A stretch of 64,000 nt of DNA from assembly GCA_015501595.1 (NCBI GenBank), contig JADNRX010000019.1:186001-250000 (forward strand), read 5' to 3'. Shown piece by piece: positions 35,748 through 47,512 of this stretch. The notes beneath the pieces are model-generated. The model was not told the origin of the DNA and made no database searches. It saw only the letters and a program-made list of their open reading frames with translations. Position 1 is the first letter of the stretch; the number at the start of each line of letters is the position of its first letter. Both the position numbers and the translations under genes were made by a program. This DNA comes from Hymenopellis radicata. Lineage: Eukaryota; Basidiomycota; Agaricomycetes; Agaricales; Physalacriaceae.

Positions 35748-37249
35748 TCAAGCAGCATGTAGTCCTGCCTTCTCGCGTACGTAACCTAGGAACCCAATCA
35801 TGACCCATCTCGCATCTTCCTCTGCCTTCTCCCAGTCACTACGACTCCACTTTCCCTGCGCGCTAGCAGTCGCCCAATACGACAAGGCCGCCACCACGCT
35901 CAAGAACCCATTTGGACCCCCGTTAACGTTTAGTTTCTCCCACGCATCTCCATACATTCCGCGTTCCCACCTTCCATCCTCACCCTTCGTACGCCAAGAC
36001 GGCTGCATCAAATCCCACCACTCGCCATATGACTGCACGAATTTTGCCGTGTCCTTGTCTGTCAGGCTCAGACGTCCGGTGCGCTCTGTCCGGCCCAGGT
36101 TGATCCAGCGAGACACGAGTTGTGGCCGTTTTGCTGCAGGAAGGCGCGTTTCTTTCCATTTTAAATCGAAACCCAATTGACATTCGATCTCCAGCAGCGT
36201 CAACAGGAGGCGTCTCATATCCGCATTTCCCTCTGCACCACTAAATTCGTCTACGGCGTCTCCGAGCCAAGCTGGGACCACTTTGCGCAACTCGGAATAC
36301 CGTGCAGCATCAAACGGTACGGAGCCCTCAGCTGGAGACGGAGCGACACTCGAAGACGTCCGGCCCACAATCGGTGACTTTGGCGGCGCGACTGGCGCAG
36401 ATCCAGCAGAAAGCACCGATCCGCCTGCAACACTGGGAGGATTGACAGGATTGGCTGGCGCATGTACAGCCCGCGTACGCGCTGTCTCAATTGCCAAACG
36501 CAATCGAGAAGGCCCATGGGAGGGGCGCGGAGTTTGGTTCGCGGGAGAAAATAGAGGACGCGATGGTGCGCGCACGACAGGATCTACCACCCCAGATGTT
36601 GAAGGAGCCGCCGACGCAGCAGTAACGACGCCAGATGCGGACACAGTCGCCGCCGACGCAGCAGTAACGACGCCAGATGCGCACGCAGTCGCCGTGTTAC
36701 TTGCAGTAGGCGCAGGAAATGGAGGGTCGCCTGCTGGCAGCTGCTCCAACGTCTTCGATAAACGGCTCGATCTTCGTGATCCCTCGGTTGTCGTCGTACC
36801 GACACCTTTACCTGAATCGTTCTCCTTGTCGCCTCTCGCTTTCTTTGCAGGCTTATTCGAACCCTCCCCCTTCTGCTTTCTCTTTCTCTCCTTCGGTACG
36901 ATGTCGTCGTCCGAACCTGAGTCAGATCCAGATCCTGAATCAGATTCCTCATCCGTTGAAGCCCCATTCGTTGAAGCCCACTCGACCAAACCTCCTCCTC
37001 CTCCGTGTCAGACAAATCGGCCTCTTCCTCAGACGCGTCGTTCACACGCCGACTCTGCCTGCTTTGCGCGCCATCACGACGCCGCGTCTTCTTTCCGCCT
37101 TCTGGACGCGTCTTCTTTCCGCCTTCTGGACGCTGGGCCGTCTTCACGACGTGCGCGCGCTCGGCGGTCTTCGCGGGCTTAGCTTGTTTCCCGCTGTTGG
37201 GATGTTTCGCCGCCTTTGCCTTGCCCTTCTTCGCACCCGGGACATCCAT
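35748..37249 (-). CDS. Hypothetical protein with conserved C-terminal domain (TE-associated family)
   Basis: The model has two exons, 36992-37249 and 36947-35748, with a 44-nt intron at the acidic repeat, giving 485 residues. The N-terminus is Lys/Ala-rich and basic, then Glu/Asp/Ser-rich, then a low-complexity region with repeats of the SGVVTAAS type. The C-terminal 190 residues are compact and Trp-rich: VVPAWLGDAVDEF, KWKETRLP, SRWINLGRT, YGEWWDLMQPSWR, GPNGFLSVVAALSYW. This GPNGF-x-VVAALxxW pattern is one I associate with transposon-linked proteins of mushroom genomes, and its function is unknown to me. It lies 12 bases downstream of the next gene's stop. A weak GTGGAT donor could fuse the two. 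Confidence 0.6.
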
Positions 37250-37260
37250 GTCGAATGATA

Positions 37261-38632
37261 TCAACCGGCGAGATCCACCATGGGGAGAGCCGGCACGAAA
37301 TTTTCACCCTCTGACTGTGGGACGTTCGACCGCGCGTCTACAGTCGTCTCTTGCCCAGCTTCGGCTCGTAGAACTGGCAGTTCAACCTCCGTTCTCTCAC
37401 TCGCCGTGTAGCACGTGTCCAGGTATGCGCGGTACACGGTGAGTAACTTGCGCATATTGTCCTCACCGTAGTATTCCGCGAACGTCAAAGGTGCGTCGTA
37501 ATTGTTTGCCGACACGCTGATGCTAATGTGAACGTCAGCACTGTTTTCGAACAACATACCCACACCCACTCACTTCCAGGCGCCTATTTGGCCATCATAA
37601 ATTGCCATTGGACCACCTATCAACGTGAACGTCCGCAGGAACGTCCTCTCCTCTATTCCCCGGTTGACTCTCCCGATGAAGGCCTTTGCATGGGAGACAG
37701 CGCTGTTAATTCCATTGTAAGTCACTGACAGATTTGAAGACGGCATGCAAACTTACTTCGCTTGACTCACAGCATCTTTCTTCGGACCTTTTTCGACGTC
37801 TTCCTTCCACTTCGCTTTCGCCTCGTCACCCTCCTTCTTAACCAACGCCTGATACTTCTTCTTCTCCTCCTCGGGCAGCTTGTCGAATTCTTGGCGCGCT
37901 ACGCTGTAGATGAAGTTCACATCCTTCACCACCTTCGAGCCCTTGGGCAACGCGTTGAATGCGGCGTCGACTTTAGGCTTGAGGTCGCTATCGTAATGAT
38001 CGTCTATGAAGGCGTAGGCGGCGTGGCGCTGACGCGGCTTCTTTTCGATTCCGATGCTGAGCGCCATAAACTCGTTGAAAACGTTATCCTCAGCGCGTTT
38101 CGGGTTCGTCGTCTCGATGCTTCCCGCCTCTTTGTCGCTGTGGTAGTCCAGCCAACGCCGCAAACGCTGTTAAACTCTGTCAGCTGACGCGGTTGAACAC
38201 ACTACGACCACTTACCCCGTTAGTGACCTTCACATGTTCGCGTCGCGCCTCAATCTGCTCGGACGTCAGAGTAGCCTCCGGGTTGGGATACGTCTTCCGC
38301 GGGTCGTATGGTTTCAACGTCTCCGGCTCCTCTTCGTGGGTCATAGGCCAGGGAAAATGGAAGTGATAGAGATTACAGTAGTCCTTGAATCTTTGCTCCG
38401 CCCATTGCCATCCTCTCTCCTCGCGCTGAGCCCAAATGGGTAACTCTGGCCGGAAAAGCTCCTGGCGCTTCCCCTCCATCCATCCCTTGTTGTTCGCTCT
38501 TGCCGCCTTATCTTTTTTTTGATACGTCTTCTTGGTGGGGGCCTTCGTCGTGTTACCCCCAACATTGGTCTCGGTGTTGATGATGGACTCTACGCCCTCT
38601 TCCTCCAGCGTCGGATTGGCGGCGAGTGACAT
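37261..38632 (-). CDS. Conserved hypothetical protein (TE-associated)
   Basis: Four exons, 38632-38216, 38166-37757, 37702-37574 and 37522-37261, sum to exactly 406 codons with standard GTAAGT/GTGAGT donors. The start is MSLAANPTLEEEG. A Lys/Ala-rich stretch precedes a Trp/aromatic segment (RGWQWAEQRFKDYCNLYHFH). A Lys/Glu helical region follows (FDKLPEEEKKKYQALVKKEG) that resembles HMG-box helices without a full HMG signature. The last part reads FIGRVNRGIEERTFLRTF, MAIYDGQIGAW and FAEYYGEDNMRKLL. No enzyme motif is seen. The frame is clean through all exons, so the gene was recently functional. Together with the downstream gene it may form one longer protein. Confidence 0.65.
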
Positions 38633-38962
38633 TGTCCCCGATAATTCTGTCAATCAAGCCTCAGTTCGCGCTTCATGCGTTCTGTGATGGCAATCGCACT
38701 TACCTTCAGCGTCGCGCTTTCGTCCTTCTCCTTCGGCCGTCCGCTTGTATCAGCGTCAAGTCCCAACAATTCTCCGAGCATATCCGACTGGACCATACGA
38801 TCCCGTGCTCAATCTCTGCCCTATCGGCGCACCGCTCCACCATATTTCCAACTCTTTCACGCGATATTTCCTTCCAGAAGATCAACACAAGGCCACCCCC
38901 CAAAAAGGAGTTTGAATATATTTCAATATAAGTACACCGATCTCACTCAGGTTTTTACATCC

Positions 38963-40681
38963 ATGGATATCAAGGCCCCCGTTCAGTCCGGCGACGATGC
39001 GCCTGTATCGTCGCCAGCGAGCTTCGCCGCGAATGTCTCCCCCGCCCCCCCGCATGGTGTTGGGCAACCAGGTTGAATCTCTTCCCTTCTCTCATAACGT
39101 GTTTCACTGACGCCTCACCTGCAGAATCTTCCAACGGCGTCAATCCTCCAGTATACACTGCCCCTCGGCCTGACAATTTCCCAGCCGGATGTGTATATGA
39201 CGCTCTGATTCCCTTTGACCAGTACGTCGCGACCGACCATCCGCTCCGCACTGGTATTGTCTTCCCCACCGTGCCTAGTGGTCCTCTGCGCCCCGCCCTC
39301 ATCCCTCAGACTGGGCGCAGCAAGACGAAGTTCTACTGCGTCACTCGTGGTTTGAAAGTTGGGATCATCACTGATCCGTAAGTGTTTCTTTTCTTTATCA
39401 TTTCATCGCGTCTCACACGGATGTCCAGCACCGAGGCTACTGCGTATACGACCGGCGTTTCGGACTCTCTCTCTGTCAAGTATGGCAGTCATAGCGCGGC
39501 TCTCGAATACTTCAATGCCGAGTTGGCCAAAGGTGGCGTCAAGATCTGCAGGCGTCGCGGTTCCCGTCTGTAAGTCTTTTTTCTATTTCATTCCATAGAA
39601 CAATTTCTCATATGCCATCGCAGCCAGTGGGTCTGTACCTGTGTCATCGGATAAGTCGTTTATTGTAGTATGTGTGTGTCATCTGGGGTACCTATACAAA
39701 ATGGCATCTTTGGGGCCGTGACCCCCCACGCTTATCCACCATGACCAAGTCCCCAAAGTCTCCTCCGCGCGTTACCATCATCTCAATGACTCGAGCGACG
39801 ATGATATTGTCATTCAAAACCCTGTCCGAGTGTCCAAGCCAAATGTGGCGGCTGAAAACCCCCCGCCGCGCCCTACTCGCGTTGATCCCCAATCTCAGGT
39901 TGATAGTATCACGCACGCGCTGGAGTCTCTCGAGCTGCACCAGCCTAATCAGTATGCGATCGGAGGTCAAGGATCTGGACAAATCAGTGAACACTGGTTA
40001 GTGTATTTCATATTCGACCATGAGCAGCAAGCTCACACCACACCCTAGGTCCGAGGCATCGGGTCACCAAAATCGGGGTTCCCATGTCGTCAATCTCAGT
40101 CCTCGGAAGAAACGCCGCCACAAGGCCCATGCCTATGTTGTCTTCATGGGTCCCTCTCCGGGCGTGTACACCGACTGGTACATTTATCTCTTCTTTTGGA
40201 ATGGCCTCTCATATCACGCAGGTTGTTATGCGCAGGACAAATTTCACGCGGAGGCTGCCTTTATCTAGCGTACCTTTCTGAACGCGCAGCTACGGCCGCA
40301 TTTCAATTCGCATCCAATCAGGGATGGGTCCAGGCTTCTTCTCCCCCACCCGCGATCTACACGACCAGTACTCTTGCTAAGGATACACCCTTTACGAGTG
40401 TATTTGAACATGTCGACGACAACCCGGTCAACACGGCGGTGTGCCGCCCCACCTTCTACGTGGTAACGTCTGGAATACACCCTGGCATATTCCGAAGCTA
40501 GTAGGTAGTCGTCATCGACCCTCATGACAACTTGCTAATTTCATGTAGTCCGGAGGCTGGTTTAGCCTGGGTGGGTGTTCCTAAAGCCTCGCAATCGTCC
40601 TACCCAACTTTGGAGGAGGCTCGTTTGGAGTTCAGGCTTGCACTTGCTGAAGGAAGGGTTATTCGACACGTCGTTATCTAG
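38963..40681 (+). CDS. Protein with three RNase H1 N-terminal (viroplasmin-type) domains
   Basis: Exons 38963-39071, 39125-39377 and 39429-39569 encode a Pro/Ala-rich start and a first viroplasmin-like domain: KFYCVTRGLKVGIITD, then VKYGSHSAALEYFNAELAKG. After a stretch I cannot splice with certainty (39570-39760), exons from about 39751 to 40681 encode two more: AHAYVVFMGPSPGVYTDW with AYLSERAATAAFQFASNQGW, and TFYVVTSGIHPGIFRSYPEA with YPTLEEARLEF. In eukaryotic RNase H1 this roughly 45-residue fold binds RNA-DNA hybrids, and caulimovirus protein VI shares it. No RNase H catalytic domain follows, so the protein probably binds nucleic acid without cutting. If TAA at 39652 is used, there are two genes, with one and two domains. 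Confidence 0.7.
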
Positions 40682-40720
40682 TAGTAGTAACATGTACACA
40701 TCGCGTAGCGTAGGATATGG

Positions 40721-43700
40721 TTATATAGGCTCGTAGTTGTAGTTCTCGAAAGCCACACAATCTAAATGTTTCTTCTTGACAGCTCTCAAGAACGTGCCCG
40801 CTCCCTTCCACAACAGTTTCTTCATGTCCAAAAGATAGCCTGTTACGATCTCGAATTCGGTGTGAACCGCTGCCACGGCCTCGAAAGTTTCGGACTCCAC
40901 TGCTCCGGCCAATGCGTGTAACTGTTTGAGGGCATCGCTGACCGGTTCATACAGAGCGTCAATCTTGCCGCGTTCAACCTTCAAGAGGGACAGCGCGGGA
41001 GCACTGTCCTCATAAGCAGCCAAGCAGCACGCCACACTCCAAGCGAAGTCGCGATGGCTCCCATCAGTCAGGTCCCGCAGCCTCGCCGCTTGCTGCTTGA
41101 CCATCTCCATAATGTCGTCCATATTACTGAGATGTGCCGCTCTTCAGAATAGAATGAAATCAGTATCTAACAATGTAAGACAATCACGCGTACTTACAGA
41201 CCCTCGTTCGGAGGATCCTCCTGCAGTGACTTGAGCAAGTCACGGCGCTGCTTGCGTCTATAATAACGCTTAGAATTTTGGTCGAGGACAAATTGTTTGT
41301 TGCTAGGATCAATTAGCACGGCGCGAGATGCAATACGACGCGACAACTTACTTTGCGTAGTATCGTTGGCTATGCTGGCGCGCACCCTATGATGTACCAG
41401 TTATGTATTACATGCTCTTACAAGAAGGCATGGAATTACATTAACAGCTCTAATTTGAGGTCTGCGACTATAGGGTTATAATACATTACATATCCCCTGC
41501 CTAATATAATGGGTTAGGTTAGATCACATGATTGAAAAAGCGGAGAACCTAGTCACATGATCAAAAAAGCGAAAGAGCTAGGGTCCTCCTCAATGGGTGG
41601 GGTAGGGATCATCAGGAACCACAAATTAGATATTGATGGGATGTGGGGGATGTTCCTGGGATTGATGGATTGATGGATGGGACCTAGGATGGGTGGGGAT
41701 GCCCTTGGCTACGCAATTGTGACGCATTTTTGATTAGATCAGCATTGGGGTGGATGGGGTGGGTAATAATGAATGCTGCTGTAGGGGATGGCTGTTGGGG
41801 TGATGAAAACCTTTTTTATAGTTTTTTGGGCTGGGAATCCAATGGTGTAAACCATTTTGCGATAGCTTCAAAACTGGGGGAGATATTAAGGGTGCAAAAA
41901 TGCGCCACACTTCTAGTAGGCCTTGTACATAGCCTATAGCCTTGTGACTTTGATACCTTTTAGAGGTACTATAGAACGATATCTGATATCATTTTCAGGT
42001 CATTCTATCGAAGGGTTCAAGAGATATATCAGGATGACTGCTCCAGGGCCACCAGGGATATAGCATAGGATCCTGTCACTCTGGGGACCTGAGACTTTGA
42101 TACATCGTTTATAGTAGTACTAGACCTCTATTTATGATATAGATAGTGTCCCCAACCCAGTGGTCCATGTATAGATAGGTCCCAATGCTGTTTTAAGCAT
42201 TTTCGCATTTTTGTTATTTAACATAGGGATACCTCTCTAAATTGTACTGGGCTACCTTTAGACATTCATTTACAACCTTTTTGCAAAAGGAATCATGTCA
42301 TTTGGTGAAGGGACCTATGTTCTAGAGGTCAGTCTTCCTCCCCACCGGAGTTTTGATCAAAATTCCCACGCTCTAGAGGGAGGATCGTCCACTCAATTTA
42401 ACGTGTCTCACATATGCTACTGCCTTCATTTCTTCTGTAGGACGTGTATATATATTATATGCATGATCTCCAGGTGTCAGACCAGTAGTTTAATGAAGTA
42501 ATCAGGTCAGGAACTCGCCCTAAGCTCTGTAGACAGCTTGGGCTACCTTCAGATAGTGATATTTCATGTTCTACTTCAAATGGCACCTTAAAAAATGTTA
42601 GGTTATGATTATATATCATATTGAATGAACTAAGAGGCATCTCTTATATATTACACATGAGAGGTAAGAAAGTGAAAATGCGAAGTGGACTACCTCTTGC
42701 CTAACTGCTTTCAATGCCTAAACAGATTATAGCACATAACTGTTATCTGGCTGACTGCTCTAATAGCTCTAATTTCACTCTAATAACAAGGTCCAACTCG
42801 CATTTTAGGTCTCTTATCAATACTCATAGAGTAATCTCCAATTTATAGCAGGACAAGTAGGTCTGCATATCCAAGGACGACTTTCTGATATGATTACCTC
42901 ATTAAACTACTGGTCTGAGACCTGGAGATCATGCATATAATATATATACACGTCCTACAGAAGAAATGAAGGCAGTAGCATATGTGAGACACGTTAAATT
43001 GAGTGGACGATCCTCCCTCTAGAGCGTGGGAATTTTGATCAAAACTCCGGTGAGGAGGAAGACTGACCTCTAGAACACTGGTCCCTTCACCAAATAACAT
43101 GGTTCCTTTTGCAAAGAGGTTGTAAATGAATGTCTAAAGGTAGCCCAGTACAATTTAGAGAGGTATCCTTATATTAAATAATCAGAAATGCGAAAATGCT
43201 TAAAACAGCACTGGGGACCTATCTATACATGGACCACTGGGTTGGGGACACTCTCCACATCATGAATAAAGGTTTATTAGCACTATAAACGATGTATCAA
43301 AGTCTCAGGTCCCCAGAGTGACAGGATCCTATGCTATGTCCCTGGTGGCTCTGGAGCAGTCATCCTGATATATCTCTTGAACCCTCTGATGAAATGACCT
43401 GAAAATGATATCAGATATCGTTCTATAGTACCCCTAAAAGGTATCAAAGTCACAAGGCTATAGGCTATGTACAAGGCCTACTAGAAGTGTGGCGCATTTT
43501 TGCACCCTTAATATCTCCCCCAGTTTTGAAGCTATCGCAAAATGGTTTACACCATTGGATTCCCAGCCCAAAAAACTATAAAAAAGGTTTTCATCACCCC
43601 AACAGCCATCCCCTACAGCAGCATTCATTATTATCCACCCCATCCACCCCAATGCTGATCTAATCAAAAATGCGCCACAATTGCGTAGCCAAGGGCATCC

Positions 43701-44071
43701 CCCACCCATCCTAGGTCCCATCCATCAATCCATCAATCCTAGGAACATCCCTCACATCCCATCAATATCTAATCTGTGGTTCCTGATGATCCCTACCCCA
43801 CCCATTGAGGAGGACCCTAGCCCTTTCGCTTTTTTGATCATGTGACTAGGTTCTCCGCTTTTTCAATCATGTGATCTAACCTAACCCATTATATTAGGCA
43901 GGGGATATGTAATGTATTATAACCCTATAGTCGCAGACCTCAAATTAGAGCTGTTAATGTAATTCCATGCCTTCTTGTAAGAGCATGTAATACATAACTG
44001 ATACATCATAGGGTGTGGCGCGCTGCCTCGCGCCGCTCCTTGTCGGTATGATACAATCGTCGACGCCCCAT
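40721..44071 (-). CDS. Basic-region hypothetical protein, exon 1 split by foldback copy 2
   Basis: On the minus strand the ATG at 44071 starts MGRRRLYHTDKERREAARQ, a basic opening that I associate with transposon-linked fungal proteins. The foldback element (41383-44015) interrupts exon 1 at the direct repeat TGGCGCG(C). Beyond it the exon ends RYYA at a GTAAGT donor, a 49-nt intron ends CCTAG, and exon 2 continues FVLDQNSKRYYRRKQRRDLL. A GTAAGT intron follows, then exon 3 (MDDIMEMVKQQAARLRDLTD to NYNYEPI, stop at 40721). The last 130 residues look helical, with no recognised domain. Without the foldback the splice model has no stop codon. With it the gene cannot make this protein unless all 2.6 kb is spliced out. 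Confidence 0.6.
41383..44015. mobile_element. Foldback element, copy 2 (core inverted)
   Basis: 2,633 bp, one base shorter than copy 1. It has the same CACCCTAT/ATAGGGTG ends and is flanked by TGGCGCG (41376-41382 and 44016-44022). The two 1.1-kb arms are nearly identical to those of copy 1. The central core of about 410 bases (about 42500-42893) is in the opposite orientation relative to copy 1. Confidence 0.87.
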
Positions 44072-44573
44072 TAGAGAAGTTAATCGCGTAATGGGAGAAA
44101 CAGTGATGCAGTGGTGGTCGTTCAGAGCCAAGAGCCAACTGTTCCGATCACAGTAATAGCGATATGCTCGAATTCTCACTTCAATGCGATGTTTTTCGAA
44201 CTTTTTTGTTCCAGTTACTTCTTACTCGGTACCGAAGTCCAAGGTTCTATGACCTTTCTCTACGTGCAAATTTTAGGTCTGTAAACTTTATTCCCGCCCC
44301 GTCGGGCACGATTTCAATCTGCCCGAGGCAAGCACAATTAAGGTTAGGGTTCCCTCATCAGTCAATGCGATTCTGCACTGCCACCTTAAGGACTGATCAA
44401 AACCCTTCAACTCCGCATTTTCAACGGCCACGATGGTATTCTGGATATATCACACGGGTGGCAACACCGCGGTGCGGGTTCGAATACCGGACGGTCTCTC
44501 TTCCTTTTTCTTACTGTCCCTTGGATTATTTACTGGCGCTGACCTTCCTCGCGAAATTAAATTTGCTGTCGAC

Positions 44574-45397
44574 TTACCTCCAGAATTCTACGTGCACCTT
44601 CAACAGATTTCGAGATCGTCGAGCTACGGGACATGCAACGCTATTATTCTGTACGACGACCTTTTCCTCCTTCCTCATCGGTTGGATAGCGGTATCTCGC
44701 AATCTCCATTCCGGATCCCCCTCCTTGGCAGCCTGGTGTATCACTGTAAGCCTCTGGATCCACCTCCGACTCGTCGCCTGATAAGCTGCTTCATCAGCGT
44801 GTGGAAGCTAACACATTATTTCTTACTTACTAGGTGGCTCGGCGCCCAACATCAGCAGGCAAGTCCATAGCCTCTGAAAATTCTCTGACCACCGTTCCAT
44901 ACCGATAGCATCGCGAAACACGCGAAACATAGTCGCATCCGCAACAATATCCGTCAAGCAGTCGACGTCAGCGAAGGTGAGTATACCCATTTCCTGGAAT
45001 AATTCTACAAGTTTCAGTCCATGAATTTGGCGCAACCACTCGCGTAGCCCGGCTGTAACCGCGTAGGGGTGGTCTTCCTCAAGCACACCGACGCCCATGT
45101 CCTCTGGAGCTCGTGGCGATACGGGACGACCTAACAAGCCTCGTCAAGGATGCTCCACATGGACGGGCAGTCGTCACATACTGGGAACATACACCGGCCC
45201 ACCTCTGGACCAATCAAAATGTGCTTTGTGAACTAAGGGACGTTCTGCGCGCAGTCTTTCACGAATTGTGCTGATAGAGATTGTTTAGTTTGTTTGTGGT
45301 ATTCAGCAGCAAGAATTAACGCTCACTTCTGGGCCAGCGTTGATGGGCGCAGTTCCGACAGGCTGAAAGACTTCAATTTGACTGGTACCAAAACCAT
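44574..45397 (-). CDS. Small helical-domain protein, paralogue 1
   Basis: Four exons (45397-45327, 45255-45203, 45130-44831, 44788-44574) total exactly 213 codons. The protein begins MVLVPVKLKSFSL. KLRAERPLVHKAHFDW aligns with KRLRELRPLAAQYELG of the divergent neighbour, and RGRPVSP with its RGERDID. The core domain reads LREWLRQIHGLKLVELFQEM then GILTFADVDCLTDI, a pattern shared by four genes here. The C-terminal exon is Arg/Lys-rich. The size and helical heptad pattern suggest a SAM-like fold, but this is inference. It is divergent from paralogue 2 with 95 bases between starts, so they may share a promoter. Confidence 0.6.
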
Positions 45398-45492
45398 GGG
45401 TAATGTTTAAGGTCTGTGAGCGTTGAATATTCTTTTTGAAAGGTCTAGGGTAACCGGCACCTCGCAGCGCAGCTGTGATTTATGATGCCATC

Positions 45493-46168
45493 ATGTGGCG
45501 CGGCAAGACCAATTATATACCTTGCCCTGCCATCGAACATTCTTCAACGGATACCGCCATGGTCGTTAATTCTCCTCGCAAGAGGATTGGGCCGCCTCCA
45601 CTCGCAAAAGCTGGAGTATTCACCTTCCAAAAGGTTATCACATTCCCTCCGACGCCCTACAGCGGCCGCAAGTAGGTTTTTTGCGTCCTTGGCGCGAACC
45701 TCGAACTAACGAGACTAAAACAGGCGTGTCGAGAAAAGACTTCGGGAACTGCGGCCTTTGGCAGCTCAGTACGAGTTGGGAACAGCAAAGTACTACATTC
45801 GTGAGTTGTTCGGATTTGCTGGCCTGTCTTTGGGGGAATACTGATGTGATTTACACCCAGGCGGTGAACGGGACATCGACGTCGAAGTTCTACGCAATCC
45901 CCTGTTCACTCGACCCCCCGATGAGCGTTTCATTCATCGCGAGGTCGGGCATTGGCTGGAAGATAACCGCCTCACCCACTTGGAAAATAAGTTCTTCGAA
46001 ATGGGAGTCTATACCCATGCCGATCTCGTCAATCTCGCCCTCGACATTCGGAACCACGGCAACCGCCAGGACTTTCGTATTGGGTCGGAGGAGAGCGGAA
46101 CACCTTGGTACCATTTGAGGGCATGCGTGTTTGCGTATGCTCGACCCACGCCCAAACCGGAGACGTAG
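45493..46168 (+). CDS. Small helical-domain protein, paralogue 2
   Basis: Three exons (45493-45671, 45724-45800, 45861-46168) give 187 residues with clean phases. It starts MWRGKTNYIPCPAIEH. Pro/Lys-rich sequence leads to KRVEKRLRELRPLAAQYELG. The shared domain is VGHWLEDNRLTHLENKFFEM then GVYTHADLVNLALDI, and the tail is YHLRACVFAYARPTPKPET. Function unknown. No catalytic motif is seen, and the domain size suggests protein-protein or nucleic acid binding. Confidence 0.65.
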
Positions 46169-46343
46169 ACGTTCGGCCGTAGAATATTTCATTTCTTTGT
46201 CGTCTTGGGGGCTTGGGCCTGACGCGGTGAAATACGATTAAGATTGAACATGTGTTTTTTTTTTCGTGCGATTAAAAGTAGACCCGATTTGATCATTTTA
46301 CTTTTAAGTGAAACCCTACTGCCGAGGTGTCTGCAGTCCACCC

Positions 46344-46954
46344 ATGAACCGCAGTGATCCCCCAGCCTCGCGCCCGTTCGCGTTCCATCAATATGCTTTG
46401 GATCCCCCCTGTCCCAAAGCTCAAAGGTGGCTCTTGTCGTCAATGATCTACACTTCTAACCTTTTTACAGGATTGTTCGGGAACACGTCGAAAATCGCTC
46501 TAGCCGTATCCCACACCCGACTCATCATATCGACAGCGACTTGCTGGATGCACTCTTCGAGCTAAACGGCCTTGGTATGGCTCCCAGTTTCCGCAGCTGT
46601 GGGATTCAGACGATGGTCGACTTGCGCCACGTTGCCTTTGGGAGCACGAGCGGTAACTACTGCACTATTCTTTTGCACGCGCTCAGAATGGATGAGAGGA
46701 ACCCCAACTGGGCTCCTTTCCGGGGCCTCCTGCGCGGCGTTGGTTGTTGTTCGTTGTACTTGACGAGTGCCGGTGAGTTCCTGCCTTATGCTTCTTCTAC
46801 TCGTCTGACAGATACCAGCTTTATCCGCACAGGGCCCTCATGGTCTAGCGCGAGAGCAACACTGCGTGGATACGGACGAATGGCTGACATATATGGCCAT
46901 GATGGGAAAGCTAGACGAGGTGATAAGTGCTTGGAATTTGGATTTGCATCTTGA
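46344..46954 (+). CDS. Small helical-domain protein, paralogue 3
   Basis: Exon 1 is 46344-46426 (MNRSDPPASRPFAFHQYALD). Exon 2 is 46471-46772, with LLDALFELNGLGMAPSFRSC and GIQTMVDLRHVAFGS, then LRMDERNPNWAPFRGLLRGV. The third exon is uncertain. Using GTGAGT and CTGACAG keeps frame to TAA/TGA at 46954 (175 residues). Comparison with paralogue 4 instead favours the frame HCVDTDEWLTYMAMMGKLDE, which would need another junction or a one-base change. The gene may therefore be slightly damaged. The MITE at 47012 lies just downstream and would sit inside the longer alternative frame. Confidence 0.5.
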
Positions 46955-47011
46955 TTGGGAGATTATCAACGTCGTGCGCCATGTCGTGCACACTAGACCG
47001 AGCTCAGTTAC

Positions 47012-47252
47012 GATACTGTTGAGTTTCGTTCATTTCGTCAGTCACAGGTCACAAGCGACCCGAAACTGACGAAATTTGGCGGCTGTCACAGTAAAATTCG
47101 CTAAAAAGTCCCCGGCGGGGCCCCCGACGGCCTCCCGACGCAGCTCCGCCGCGTCGGGAATGTCCATATATAGTAATCTGACGAAACGAGAATTTCGTCG
47201 CACCAGTCACACGTCACTTGGGGTGACGAATTGATCGAATCTCAACAGTATC
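47012..47252. mobile_element. 241-bp MITE with TA target
   Basis: Inverted ends GATACTGTTGAG, TTCG and TTCGTCA match with few mismatches over about 32 bases. If the symmetric TA is the target (GA-TA-CTGTTGAG and CTCAACAG-TA-TC), it fits a TA-inserting family. The interior has a 9-bp GC-rich stem TCCCGACGC/GCGTCGGGA. No coding sequence. Confidence 0.7.
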
Positions 47253-47512
47253 CTACGATATTTCGTGCCAGTCAGCGAGCTCCGCTGGTCGCAATGGTGC
47301 TCCGTAGATTACTCCCTACCGTACCTTACCTGAACACGAACTGATCGGGACCAATAAGATCTTGTTCATGTACGATCACCTCTTTTGGTCGCTGTCCTTT
47401 TGCGGTCATACTTATATTCACGCTGGATGAGGCTCACGGTTATTGCTATAGGCTCCAATCAGCTCAAATTGTTATCCCGGGGCCTTGGTGAAATTACGCC
47501 AAAACTGCGCAC

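Noticed and set aside
44164..44870. Plus-strand frames of 205 and 145 codons
   Set aside because: The minus strand here has a well-phased splice model for paralogue 1 covering most of the region, and the plus frames show no conserved motif.
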